Shown: positions 39,045 through 47,651 of the stretch, in pieces
Layout of the letters: the number at the start of each line of letters is the position of its first letter
How positions within the stretch are numbered: position 1 is the stretch's first letter
From: CAWFFV01 sp963814985
GTDB lineage: Bacteria > Chloroflexota > Ktedonobacteria > Ktedonobacterales > Ktedonobacteraceae
NCBI GenBank assembly: GCA_963814985.1
Contig: CAWFFV010000001.1
Span: forward strand, 1 to 64,000
Length of the DNA: 64,000 bases
Direction of reading: 5' to 3'
Made by a program: the position numbers and the translations under genes
Notes under the pieces: generated by a model
The model's input: the letters and a program-made list of their open reading frames with translations, nothing else
Told to the model about the DNA's origin: nothing
Databases searched by the model: none

Positions 39045-39594
39045 TACCATCTGCTTTCTTACAGCCATTAATTGTACCAACAGCCTGTTGTAAATCTTGT
39101 TGCTTGAGAGAAGAGATATAGTGATCAAGGGCTTGTTGACTTGCGATAGATAAGATGGGTCTGGTTCCCCGTTTCATCTGCCACCCTCCCTGCAAGTATC
39201 AGCAAACATCAGTTCTCTATCTTATACACAATATTGTATCAGTAACACCTCATCTGTTATTTTAGCATAAATCAATATAAATATCTAGATTTTAGATAGT
39301 TTAATATAGAAATATAACTTTGCGCATACTTATTGAATTTTGATTTTTCAGCAATGCCATCTATATTGTCACATTGAACTTATGAATTTATCCCCACACC
39401 TAAGTGAGTCCGCTGACTGCCACTGGCAGAAAAGCTTTGCAGCTCCCTCCTCATCAAGGATTTTGCCAGACAATCCAACAAAGAACTTGCTCCTACCCCT
39501 CTCAAGCATCAAAATAAACCCAACAGATAGCGAATATGTTCACTGTACACATTACACCCGACAAAATCATAGCAGTAAATAGACCATGATCTAT

Positions 39595-39623
39595 TTGACA
39601 TTTGGTGCCTGCACTGGTATCCT
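39595..39623 (+). promoter_or_regulatory. Predicted promoter of the arg operon
   Basis: TTGACA (39595-39600) and TATCCT (39618-39623) are 17 bases apart. Transcription would start near 39630, directly before the T-box leader. Bases 39178-39594 hold no supported feature. Confidence 0.5.
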
Positions 39624-39629
39624 TAGTAA

Positions 39630-39990
39630 TAAGAGAATAACAATCAGTCTGACCCGCGCTGATCGAACAGAGTATGAGAGCAGCGACCAACAGCGATCCG
39701 AAGCAGAGTGGAAGTTCGGAACGGAGATGCACTCTTCAGAACGCATTCGTGAGCGGCTGACCGAAGAAAGCCTTCTTTATAGAAGACAAGTAGGACAGGT
39801 GGATGGTTCCCACGCAGCAACATAACCAGCAAAAGAGGTCTTTCTATCATTATAACAACGAGTTGCTAAAGCAGTAACTTCCTCTGATAGAAAGACAAGT
39901 AGGGTGGCACCACGGGTGTGTAGAGGGCTATTGTACCCCTTGCACTCTCGTCCCTTCAATGTTTACGGAAGGGACGGGGGTTTTCTTGCC
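39630..39990 (+). promoter_or_regulatory. T-box riboswitch leader of the argG-argH-argG operon
   Basis: The T-box core AGGGTGGCACCACGGGT lies at 39901-39917. A stem formed by GTCTTTCTATCA (39838-39849) and TGATAGAAAGAC (39886-39897) precedes it. The terminator is CGTCCCTTC (39949-39957) with GAAGGGACG (39968-39976) followed by GGGGTTTTC. The stem I region shows an AGAGTA E-loop-like motif near 39670. CGC at 39742-39744 is a candidate Arg specifier, which is only inference from gene context. A degenerate half copy, AGACAAGTAGG plus CAGGTGGATGGTTCCCACG, lies at 39783-39813. Confidence 0.85.
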
Positions 39991-40036
39991 TACCGATCTC
40001 CTTCCATTCTATCTTTCGTTGAAGGAGCATCACACA

Positions 40037-41342
40037 ATGGTAACCAACAATCAGACAAACACACCTCTCGCAAACTCTCAAAGTGCGCTCGATCTGGCTC
40101 TACAGAAACTCGCAGCAGTCGATGTGCCACAAGACACAAATATTGCACTGGCTTACTCCGGTGGACTTGACTCAACGTTGTGTGTCAAACTCGCTGAGTC
40201 CAAGTATCATGCTCAAACAGCTTATTGCAATTAGTGTCGATGTTGGTCAGGGCGCAGAGGAGATTCAGGAGGGTGTGGAGCGTGCAAAAAAGCTGGGGAT
40301 TTCTCCCCTGATCATTGATGCCAAACAAGAGTTTACTCAGCATTGGCTGACAAAAGCTATCCAGGCTAACTCCGACTACAATGGCTATCCCGTCTCTACC
40401 TCGATGACCCGCCAGCTGATCGCCAGGAAAGTGGCTCTCAAGGCGCTGGATCTGGGTTGCAATGCCCTGATGGAGGGTTCCAGCGGCAAGGGAAACGACC
40501 AGTATCGTATGCACAATGTCTTTAGCCTGTTTGCCCCTGGTCTGCACACCTTTGTACCTGTACGCGACTTTGATTTGACACGCGGCGAAGAACAGTTGTT
40601 GATGGAACATTTCGGGATGCCTGTCGAAGAGTTAATAGCTGGTGGCGATGACAAGACTATGTGGTGTCGCTCTATCGCCAGCGGTGGAATTGGACTCGAC
40701 ACAGAACTACCTGACTCAATCTGGCTCTGGTTAACACCACCCGCTCAGGCGCCTGATAAACCCACAACCATTAAACTCACATGGCAAAACGGTCTTCCCA
40801 TAGCATTGAATGGTGAAGAGTTGCCGCTTGACCAGATCATTGAGCAACTGAACATCATCGGTGGAGCTAATGGGATCGGCAAGATCGACATGTTTGAGGA
40901 TGGCATCATGGGTTTGAAGTCTCGCGAAATCTATGAGGCTCCAGCGGCAACCATTCTGCTAAAAGTTCATCGCGATCTAGAACTGTTTACCCTTACCAAA
41001 GAAGAGGCTCAGCTTAAACGCCAGCTTGACGCTCAATGGGCAAAGATGGTCTATCATGGTGAATGGTTCCACCCGCTGAAAGAGGCTATCGACGCCTTTA
41101 TTGCCAGCACGCAGAAGGCTGTCAATGGCGAATATGTGATTGACCTCTATAAGGGGAACATTGATATTCGTTCACGCTCATCATCGAGTGCACTCTTCTT
41201 CCCAGACGTGCGCTCTATCCATAGCACCAGTTTCAATCAAAAGGAATGTGCACCCGCCGCACACCTGCGTGGTCTTCCTTATGAGCTGATTGCCCGCCGC
41301 AATAAATTGGCAGGTATCGCACAGGAAGAGGCCTGGTCATGA
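40037..41342 (+). CDS. argG: Argininosuccinate synthase-like protein, divergent copy (one frameshift)
   Basis: Starts at ATG 40037 (GAAGGAG upstream) with MVTNNQTNTPLANSQS and the PP-loop IALAYSGGLDST. The frame closes at 40234 after SKYHAQ. Shifting one base near 40215 gives LIAISVDVGQGAEEIQEGVE and the rest of the protein to 41342, so one base is misread or mutated. The reaction is ATP-dependent joining of citrulline and aspartate. This copy differs from its neighbour: EGSSGKGNDQYRMHNVFSLF replaces GCTGKGNDQVRFDVSINTL, so substrate handling may differ. Its stop overlaps the argH start by four bases (ATGA). Confidence 0.85.
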
Positions 41343-42748
41343 CTAAATTATGGCAAAAGGGTTATAGTCTGAACGAACAGGTAGAACGCTTCGAGGCTGC
41401 ACAAAATAGCATCCTCGACAGTCGCCTGATCCGTCACGACGTCTGGGGTTCGCTTGCCCATGTTGCCATGTTGCAACATATCGGTATCTTGAGCGAAACC
41501 GAGCAGCAAACCCTGAAAACAGCCCTCTGTAATATCTTAGAGTTAGAGGCCACACACGAGTTTACCATCAAGCCATCCGATGAAGATGTACATACCAGTA
41601 TCGAAAACTACCTGGTAGCAAAGGCAGGCACAGCAGGTAAAAAGATTCACATGGCCCGCTCACGTAACGATCAGGTATTGATAGATATGCGCCTGTATAG
41701 TAAAGAACAACTGCATGCCGTAGCCGCACAACTGTTCCGGCTATGCAATACCTTGCTGGAGTTTGCTCAGACCAACGCAGATATTCCGATGCCAGGTTAC
41801 ACACATATGCAGCGCGCCATGCTCTCATCGATGGGTTTATGGGCCTCTGGCTTTGCAGAGGCTTTGCTTGATGATGAACAACTGCTTTCTGCGGCTTACA
41901 ACATCAACGACCAATCGCCGCTTGGTTCAGCGGCTGGCTATGGTGTACCAATCCCGATTGATCGCCAATATGTCGCTGACCAGTTAGGTTTCTCGCGTGT
42001 ACAAAACAATGTGATCTACGCGCAAAATAGTCGTGGCAAGATTGAGGCAGCTATTGTGCAGGTCCTTGCACAAATTATGCTCGACCTGAGCAAACTGGCT
42101 CAGGATATTCTGCTTTTCTCAACGGTCGAGTACGGTTTCTTACAGGTACCACAAGAACTTTGTACAGGGAGCAGCATCATGCCCCAGAAACGCAATCTGG
42201 GAGTAATGGAGCTGGTACGCGCTCGTACGCAAACCATGCTGGCCCTTCAGCAGCAAATTCTTGGTATCGTGACCGGCCTGCCTTCTGGCTACAATATGGA
42301 CTACCAGGAAACCAAGCGTCCTTTTATGGAAGCGCTGGATCTGGTACAGGAGAGCTTGCAAATCTGTGCACTGGTAGTGAGCAACGTCACCGTCAACACC
42401 GAGCGGGTCATCGCCGCCTGTACCTTTGAATTATTTGCTGCCGATCGTGCCTACGAACTTGCTACGACTGCGAATATGCCATTCCGTGATGCCTACCGCA
42501 TCGTTGGTGCCGAAGTAACGGCGCAACTAGATCGACACAAAGCCTTGCCCGTCGAGAGCCAGGAACAACTCATCGCACGTTTGAAGGCGCGTAGTCACCT
42601 GGGTGGCGCTGGTAACCTTGGACTGGAGCAAACGCAACAACGTCTTACAGACGTAAAGCAGGCGTGGGAAGACCGTACTATCGCTTTTGAAGAGGCCATA
42701 CATCACCTGGTCGGACAAAGTCATGTGAAGCTTACGGAGGATTTGTAA
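41339..42748 (+). CDS. argH: Argininosuccinate lyase
   Basis: 469 residues. It splits argininosuccinate into arginine and fumarate. Fumarase-superfamily signatures are present: DEDVHTSIENYL, MARSRNDQV, PGYTHMQRA, SPLGSAAGYG and the mobile catalytic loop GSSIMPQKRN with the active-site serine. The length is normal. It overlaps the first argG by four bases and is followed after one base by the second argG, so three arginine genes form a tight operon under the T-box. Confidence 0.95.
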   Translation: MTKLWQKGYSLNEQVERFEAAQNSILDSRLIRHDVWGSLAHVAMLQHIGILSETEQQTLKTALCNILELEATHEFTIKPSDEDVHTSIENYLVAKAGTAGKKIHMARSRNDQVLIDMRLYSKEQLHAVAAQLFRLCNTLLEFAQTNADIPMPGYTHMQRAMLSSMGLWASGFAEALLDDEQLLSAAYNINDQSPLGSAAGYGVPIPIDRQYVADQLGFSRVQNNVIYAQNSRGKIEAAIVQVLAQIMLDLSKLAQDILLFSTVEYGFLQVPQELCTGSSIMPQKRNLGVMELVRARTQTMLALQQQILGIVTGLPSGYNMDYQETKRPFMEALDLVQESLQICALVVSNVTVNTERVIAACTFELFAADRAYELATTANMPFRDAYRIVGAEVTAQLDRHKALPVESQEQLIARLKARSHLGGAGNLGLEQTQQRLTDVKQAWEDRTIAFEEAIHHLVGQSHVKLTEDL

Positions 42749-42749
42749 A

Positions 42750-44024
42750 ATGGCAACAGTTGTACTTGCCTATTCGGGTGGTCTGGATACATCAGTTGCC
42801 ATCCGTTGGATCAAAGAAAAATATGATCTGGATGTGATCGCTCTGACGATCGATGTGGGGAATGAGCGTGATCTGCCTGCTATTGCTGCACGCGGTAAGC
42901 AGATTGGTGCCGTCAAATCTCTGATCGTTGATGGGCGTGCTGACTTTGTACGTTACTTTGTCTGGCCTGCATTACAGGCGGGAGCCATCTACGAGGGACA
43001 ATATCCCCTGGCAACTGCTCTGGCCCGACCCTTGATTGCACGTTTGCTGGTTGAAGTTGCACGCGCAGAGGGAGCTGTAGCTGTAGCCCATGGCTGCACA
43101 GGAAAAGGCAATGATCAGGTACGCTTCGATGTCTCCATCAACACACTTGCGCCTGATTTAAAGATCATTGCACCTGTGCGCGAATGGAGTATGACACGTG
43201 ACAACGAAATCGCCTATGCAGCAGAACACGGCATTCCTATAGCTGCGACCATTGCCAGTCCTTACTCGGTTGACCAGAACCTGTGGGGTCGTAGCGTCGA
43301 ATGTGGCATCCTGGAAGATCCCTGGGCTGAACCTCCTGAGGAGGTCTATACCTGGACAACTAATCCCGATACGCTGGACTACCTGGAGCCGACCTATGTG
43401 GAGATTACCTTCCAACATGGCATCCCTATCGGATTAAATGGGGAAGAAGTGGAAGGTGTCACACTTATTGAGACGCTCAACAAGCAGGCAGGCAAATATG
43501 GTATCGGACGTATCGATCACATCGAAAACCGTCTTGTAGGTATCAAGTCTCGCGAAGTCTATGAGGCTCCCGCAGCCACCATACTGCATGCAGCACACCA
43601 TGCCCTGGAAAGTCTGACGTTGAGTCGTGATCAGGCACGTTTCAAAGAGAGCGTTGTAACCGAGTATGCACACTTGATCTACAATGGCCAGTGGTATAGC
43701 GCTCTGCACCAGGATCTTGCGGCATATGTGCAAAGTACCCAACGCTTCGTCAGTGGTGTCGTGCGTGTGAAGCTCTCGCGTGGACATTGTAGCGTCGTCG
43801 GGCGTAAATCTGAGCACTCCCTCTACAATCATGGCCTGGCAACCTACGATAGTGGTGACCAGTTTGACCATAACGCCGCATTAGGGTTTATCAAGCTATG
43901 GGGCTTGCCACTCAGCACACAGGCTCAGGCTCAATTATTACCGTCCATCGGAATCGAAGGCAACTTGCTCAATGGATGGAGAAAGACAACACAAATTGCT
44001 CCGGGGAGCGAGGATTCATATTGA
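42750..44024 (+). CDS. argG: Argininosuccinate synthase, canonical copy
   Basis: 424 residues, start after CGGAGGATTTGTAAA. The N-type pyrophosphatase loop AYSGGLDTSVAIRW, HGCTGKGNDQVRFDVSINTL, PVREWSMTRDNEIAYA and GRSVECGILEDPW are all typical of ArgG. Tail variation (RKTTQIAPGSEDSY) is unimportant for activity. It is the third gene of the operon and the second argininosuccinate synthase; most bacteria have one. A hairpin at 44152-44179 may end the transcript. Confidence 0.95.
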   Translation: MATVVLAYSGGLDTSVAIRWIKEKYDLDVIALTIDVGNERDLPAIAARGKQIGAVKSLIVDGRADFVRYFVWPALQAGAIYEGQYPLATALARPLIARLLVEVARAEGAVAVAHGCTGKGNDQVRFDVSINTLAPDLKIIAPVREWSMTRDNEIAYAAEHGIPIAATIASPYSVDQNLWGRSVECGILEDPWAEPPEEVYTWTTNPDTLDYLEPTYVEITFQHGIPIGLNGEEVEGVTLIETLNKQAGKYGIGRIDHIENRLVGIKSREVYEAPAATILHAAHHALESLTLSRDQARFKESVVTEYAHLIYNGQWYSALHQDLAAYVQSTQRFVSGVVRVKLSRGHCSVVGRKSEHSLYNHGLATYDSGDQFDHNAALGFIKLWGLPLSTQAQAQLLPSIGIEGNLLNGWRKTTQIAPGSEDSY

Positions 44025-44151
44025 GACGACAAGCAAGCTAAGCGGAGTGTGTAGCGGCGATGAGTTCAGGTGGTGAATGATGAGCTTATCTGCGAAATTC
44101 GACTCACATTCCAAGCACGAAGAAATGTTGTCTTGGCATGAAAACAGCTTT

Positions 44152-44179
44152 CATTCCACCAGGAAATCCTGTTGGAATG
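44152..44179 (+). terminator. Hairpin downstream of the arg operon
   Basis: CATTCCACCAGG and CCTGTTGGAATG pair with one mismatch around a four-base loop. The hairpin lies between convergent genes. No T-run follows, so terminator function is only probable. Confidence 0.4.
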
Positions 44180-44204
44180 AACGTTGGCTATTGCAATCAA
44201 TCCC

Positions 44205-44438
44205 TCACTGTCTTGTCCTGAGCAGACGCATAAAGACAAAAGCGCTGATGATCCCAACAATCCAAAACAATCCCCACAGAAACTGATGGTTGGGACCGTT
44301 GGGTGTAACAGCGAGCAAGGCGCACAGAACAAACCAAAGTGCGTACACCAGAAGGAGAACCGCACCCAAAAGAAGACGTCTTCTTTTCAAGGAGATGTCT
44401 TCTGGCCAAAAAAGCCTCGCATGGTATTCATTATCCAT
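44205..44438 (-). CDS. Small two-TM membrane protein
   Basis: About 77 residues from ATG 44438 (MDNEYHARLFWPEDISLKRR); ATG 44489 is an alternative in the same frame. Two hydrophobic helices, RLLLGAVLLLVYALWFVLCALLA and FLWGLFWIVGIISAFVFM, are joined by TPNGPNHQ. The ending RLLRTRQ is basic. The pattern is that of a real inner-membrane small protein of unknown role. It faces the TetR relic divergently and might be regulated with it, which cannot be shown. Confidence 0.55.
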   Translation of the reverse strand: MDNEYHARLFWPEDISLKRRRLLLGAVLLLVYALWFVLCALLAVTPNGPNHQFLWGLFWIVGIISAFVFMRLLRTRQ

Positions 44439-44549
44439 CCCTTCACTTTTATTGTGCTCATATTCATTTATGTTCCTTTTATTATACATCAACCAAGAGG
44501 ACAACGGCGGAGAATGGCAAATCAGGAACAGCGGAAAAGTTGATCTATC

Positions 44550-44587
44550 TTGACAAAACATATATACATACGGTATGTTTGTATATA
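44550..44587 (+). promoter_or_regulatory. tetR promoter with overlapping palindromic operator
   Basis: TTGACA (44550-44555) and TATGTT (44574-44579) form an 18-base-spaced promoter. The palindrome CATACGGTATG (44567-44577) overlaps the -10. Extended half-sites TATATACA and TGTATATA flank it. The same core recurs at 45237-45257 and 49276-49292, so it is the likely binding site of the TetR protein encoded just downstream. Confidence 0.65.
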
Positions 44588-44602
44588 CGAAGGAGAAGAG
44601 GA

Positions 44603-45214
44603 ATGCGCCGAACAAAAGAAGATGCTGCACTGACACGAGCACAATTGTTAGAGGCCGCCCTGAAATGCTTCCAGGAGAAAGGATATGTAAGCACTACGCT
44701 CGACGATATTGCCCAGAAGGCCGGAACCACACGAGGAGCTATTCACTGGCATTTTGGCAATAAAGCGCAGTTGTTCAATACGATGGTACGCGAGCGCTAC
44801 ACACAGGCCGCCAGCATTTTCCAGGAAGCGTTTGCCCCTGGTGAGAGTCCCTTGCAGCAACTTCGCCGCTTTCTGATTCTGCTGGATAACCTATGCAGAA
44901 GAGGATAGCGACTTTCGCGCTGTACTGGAACTTTTACAGTTAAAAACTGAGTTTGTTCCTGAGTTGGCCGAGGGCATGCAAGAAAAAATCCAGGGGATAC
45001 GTGCCTCACGAGACATGCTTGCATCACTGATTTAGCGTGGCATCGCCGCAGGTGAGATTCACCAGAGATCAACGCGCAGACAGCAGCGCTGGCGGCACTG
45101 GGCATGGCAAACGGCATCTCCTCACTATGGCTGATGGACCCGACAAGTATCGAGTTGAAAGTAGTCGCACCAGAGAGCGTAAATCTCTTTCTTCAGGGCC
45201 TCACCAGAACATAG
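44603..45214 (+). pseudogene. TetR/AcrR-family regulator, disrupted
   Basis: ATG 44603 follows GAAGGAGAAGAGGA. The DNA-binding domain is intact and typical: LTRAQLLEAALKCFQEKGYV, TTLDDIAQKAGTTRGAIHWHFGNKAQLF. The frame shifts near 44893 (after LILLDNL), continues as YAEEDSDFRAVLELLQLKTE, meets an in-frame TAG at about 45032 (ASLI*RGIAAGE), and shifts again near 45061 before NAQTAALAALGMANGISSLW and the end at 45214. Three lesions mean true decay is likely, although the N-terminal domain alone might still be made. It would regulate its own promoter and the VOC gene. Confidence 0.8.
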
Positions 45215-45236
45215 CTTCTCTTTTTTTGCCCATATT

Positions 45237-45257
45237 ACATACATACGGTATGTATGT
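45237..45257 (+). promoter_or_regulatory. TetR-type palindromic operator upstream of the VOC gene
   Basis: ATACATACGGTATGTAT and its flanks form an almost perfect palindrome of 21 bases. It lies 28 bases before the VOC start and matches the operator in the tetR promoter, indicating joint control. Confidence 0.65.
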
Positions 45258-45284
45258 TAAAAATCAGAAAGGAATCAAAGAAAC

Positions 45285-46114
45285 GTGCAACCTTCGTTAT
45301 CACTAACTACCTGTGTCGATCACATCATGATTTGCGTGAACGATGCCATCTATGACCAGATGTTTTCGCTGTTCACCGACACCCTCCAATTGCCAATTTC
45401 CTGGGATATCCACAATGAGTATCCACCATTTAAGGCTGGAGGTATCGTCGCTGGCAACATCAGCATGGAGATTTTTCGATCAGGGAAACAGCCGCTCTAT
45501 CCATCTCAGGCTCAGATCTACGGCATTGCCCTGGAAGCGACTCCACTGCCCGAATGCTTGCAAGAATTGACACGCCGTGTATTCCTCATCTCCCTCCTTA
45601 TGCCATACCACAAGGATATCTCAGCAACTGGGGCGAGTTTTATACGCTCGTCTACCTGGGAGAATTGCTAGGCAGTGATCTTTCACAATTCTTCCATGCC
45701 GATCAGATAGGTTTAGGTGAGATAGATAGTCTCCTCTTTGACCGGATTTTCCCGTATGGCACGATCTTCCTGTGTGAGTTCAATCCGACCTTTTGGAAAA
45801 TTCCGGAAGAGCGACCGAAAAAGCAGGCACTCCTGCAAGCAAAGCATGGAGGCTCGTTAGGACTTGAGGATGTACAAAACCTGATCGTTGGCGTAACAGA
45901 CCCGGAGGGGGCGCAAGCACAGTGGCAGCGCCTGCTCGCGCCGCTTGAGCCATCTCGTGAAGAAATGTGGCAGTTCAAAGAAGGACCTGCCATTCGCCTT
46001 GTTCCTCATCAGCGGGATGAGATACTGGCAATGACCTGGAAAGTTACCTCTCTTAAGCAAGCACGCGCCTTCTTGCAGGCAAAAGGCATGCTGGGAGAAG
46101 TGACGGCGAATTAG
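45285..46114 (+). CDS. VOC/glyoxalase-fold protein (frameshift near 45560)
   Basis: GTG start at 45285 behind AAAGGAATCAAAGAAAC (the duplicate at 49322 has ATG here). The first frame reads LTTCVDHIMICVNDAIYDQM, a glyoxalase-type opening, and continues to GIALEATPLPECLQEL. The next piece begins ARIDTPCIPHLPPYAIPQGY and runs to 46114 with LEDVQNLIVGVTDPEGAQAQ and AIRLVPHQRDEILAMTWKV, a second half-domain. Together these make about 275 residues with two beta-alpha-beta-beta-beta units. Metal ligands cannot be placed reliably; substrate unknown. The upstream operator places it under the adjacent TetR. Confidence 0.7.
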
Positions 46115-46175
46115 GTCACAATTGCACCAGAAACAGCCTGTGGGCTGACGATTTATGATCGAATGAAGCGGTGTT

Positions 46176-46211
46176 CGCTCCATAGAGGTGAGATACTTCC
46201 TCTATGGAGCG
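46176..46211 (+). terminator. Hairpin after the VOC gene
   Basis: CGCTCCATAGAGG (46176-46188) and CCTCTATGGAGCG (46199-46211) form a perfect 13-bp stem with a 10-base loop. It is a likely transcription end. The rest of the 46115-46454 gap shows no supported gene. Confidence 0.5.
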
Positions 46212-46454
46212 TGTACTATTACACGGCATTCCCTCCATATTTCTCTTCTCCCGCCTGCAAAATCGGGTCAGGCTGAGATGTAGAACTGGCATCCCGCTGA
46301 GAAGCCCTTGAGCCATTATCCAGGTAGCTACGATGGCTAGCGCAAAATGTATCACGGTGATTCTTTGAGGATGTTGTGCATTGCCACCTGGTAAACCAGT
46401 TTGGAGTATATCACCAGTGCTCCAATGTTACGCAGAACAGCAAAGTATTCAGCA

Positions 46455-46676
46455 TTAGAAGTAGAAGGGGTGGTGCCCCAATATGCTATAAACTACTATG
46501 TATATCAAAAACACAATTAACGATATGAGTGATATGAACTGAGGAATGTATATCCAACACACAATTACCATTACAATTACAAATGCTGTAATAATTGCAA
46601 TTATTACAATTGCTGCATTTTTCGCATTTTGTTGCTGACCGACCACCCGCTGGCGATTTGGATGGAGTTGTGCCAT
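46455..46676 (-). CDS. Small membrane protein, two TM segments
   Basis: 73 residues from ATG 46676 with AGGAGC seven bases upstream. A polar start (MAQLHPNRQRVVGQQQNAKN) is followed by Ile/Val-rich helices, AAIVIIAIITAFVIVMVIVC and FISLISLIVFLIYIVVYSIL. The composition is strongly AT-driven. No family recognised. Confidence 0.55.
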   Translation of the reverse strand: MAQLHPNRQRVVGQQQNAKNAAIVIIAIITAFVIVMVIVCWIYIPQFISLISLIVFLIYIVVYSILGHHPFYF

Positions 46677-46717
46677 GAAAAGCTCCTAAGGTAAAGCTCA
46701 CAAGAGCTTAATTCTTG

Positions 46718-46999
46718 CTAAGGATATCCCGTTGTGCTAAGTATAAATTCCCAATACTTTTGAGGCACAGTGTCATTTGTCCTATTTGTACAGAGTCGCG
46801 TCATCACAGAGCTTTTCGCAGCTGAGCTTTTTCTGATGTATGAAACCATTTCTTCAGTACCCATAAAAGCCCTGCAAAATAATTCTCCAAGCTGTTCTCT
46901 TGGAATTTGCAGATTGAATTCCTTGTTACAGATCTCTTTAAAGCGTTTAACATTTCGCCCCGCTATTGTTCCATCAATGTCAACCGCAATCACAACCAT
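46718..46999 (-). CDS. Truncated HAD-like hydrolase
   Basis: 93 residues from ATG 46999 (AGAGGA upstream at good distance; ATG 47005 is also possible). The N-terminus MVVIAVDIDGTIAGRN carries HAD motif I with its two aspartates (DIDGT). The rest, with cap-like helices (RFKEICNKEFNLQIPREQL), lacks motifs II-IV, so the protein is far shorter than active HAD enzymes (about 200 residues). It may be a fragment. It lies 44 bases after the 47044-47340 gene on the same strand. Confidence 0.5.
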   Translation of the reverse strand: MVVIAVDIDGTIAGRNVKRFKEICNKEFNLQIPREQLGELFCRAFMGTEEMVSYIRKSSAAKSSVMTRLCTNRTNDTVPQKYWEFILSTTGYP

Positions 47000-47043
47000 C
47001 TTCATTTTCCTCTCGAATTGAGTTTCAAGTAATACATCAAGGA

Positions 47044-47340
47044 TCATAAGCCCAGGAGTGGGCGCTTCCATTGGATGTTCGTTAGAATCTGATCCTTGTT
47101 AGAGCAAGGAAGCTCATAACGCACATAATCAAGGATATCTTCATCCCTGTCCAGTTTGTTAAGAAAAGATGATGATACTTGCCCGCTCCATTCAATGACA
47201 AGCATTCCTGACAGCCGCTTGCGACTTGCTCCATGCCAGAGAATTCTTGCAGACTCTTTCATCTCAGCAAATTGATAGCCAAATTCGTAGAGAAATGCCT
47301 GCACATAGCGTTTTCTGCAATGAATAATAAAATGTTCCAT
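47044..47340 (-). CDS. Hypothetical protein
   Basis: 98 residues, ATG 47340 with GAGGAA nine bases upstream. The protein is soluble and mixed alpha/beta (HFIIHCRKRYVQAFLYEFGY, SGMLVIEWSGQVSSSFLNKL). No known motif. It is probably co-transcribed with the HAD fragment that follows. Confidence 0.55.
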   Translation of the reverse strand: MEHFIIHCRKRYVQAFLYEFGYQFAEMKESARILWHGASRKRLSGMLVIEWSGQVSSSFLNKLDRDEDILDYVRYELPCSNKDQILTNIQWKRPLLGL

Positions 47341-47651
47341 GATCGCTATTTCCTCGATGTTGTAATATCTACAACTTTTGCTTTCACCAGAGAGTATAGC
47401 GCATAAAACACTCTTTTATTGCACTACTTCAGAACGAGCACTGTCACATCGGTGTCTCTCTCAAAAAAACTGGATATCGTGATAATGGAGGAGATGAAAA
47501 TATTCTCTGCACAACTCATGCACAACCGGTGCACAATCTCTGCACACAAGCTATGTTTTCGCGTAAAATAGGCTTGACAAGCAATATTCCAGGCTTTATA
47601 ACAATCGTCAGTAGCAGAAAAAATAGCAAAACTATTTACGGAGGAGATCAG

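Noticed and set aside
39502..39732. Minus-strand open frame with two hydrophobic segments
   Set aside because: It overlaps the arg promoter and T-box leader on the other strand and has no ribosome site; the structured leader explains the region better.
44597..45214. Possibility that the TetR N-terminal frame is a complete short regulator
   Set aside because: The C-terminal ligand domain is clearly recognisable in other frames, so this is a broken full-length gene rather than a short one.
46116..46355. Minus-strand 79-codon frame with one hydrophobic stretch
   Set aside because: No ribosome site or recognisable family, and it overlaps the hairpin after the VOC gene.
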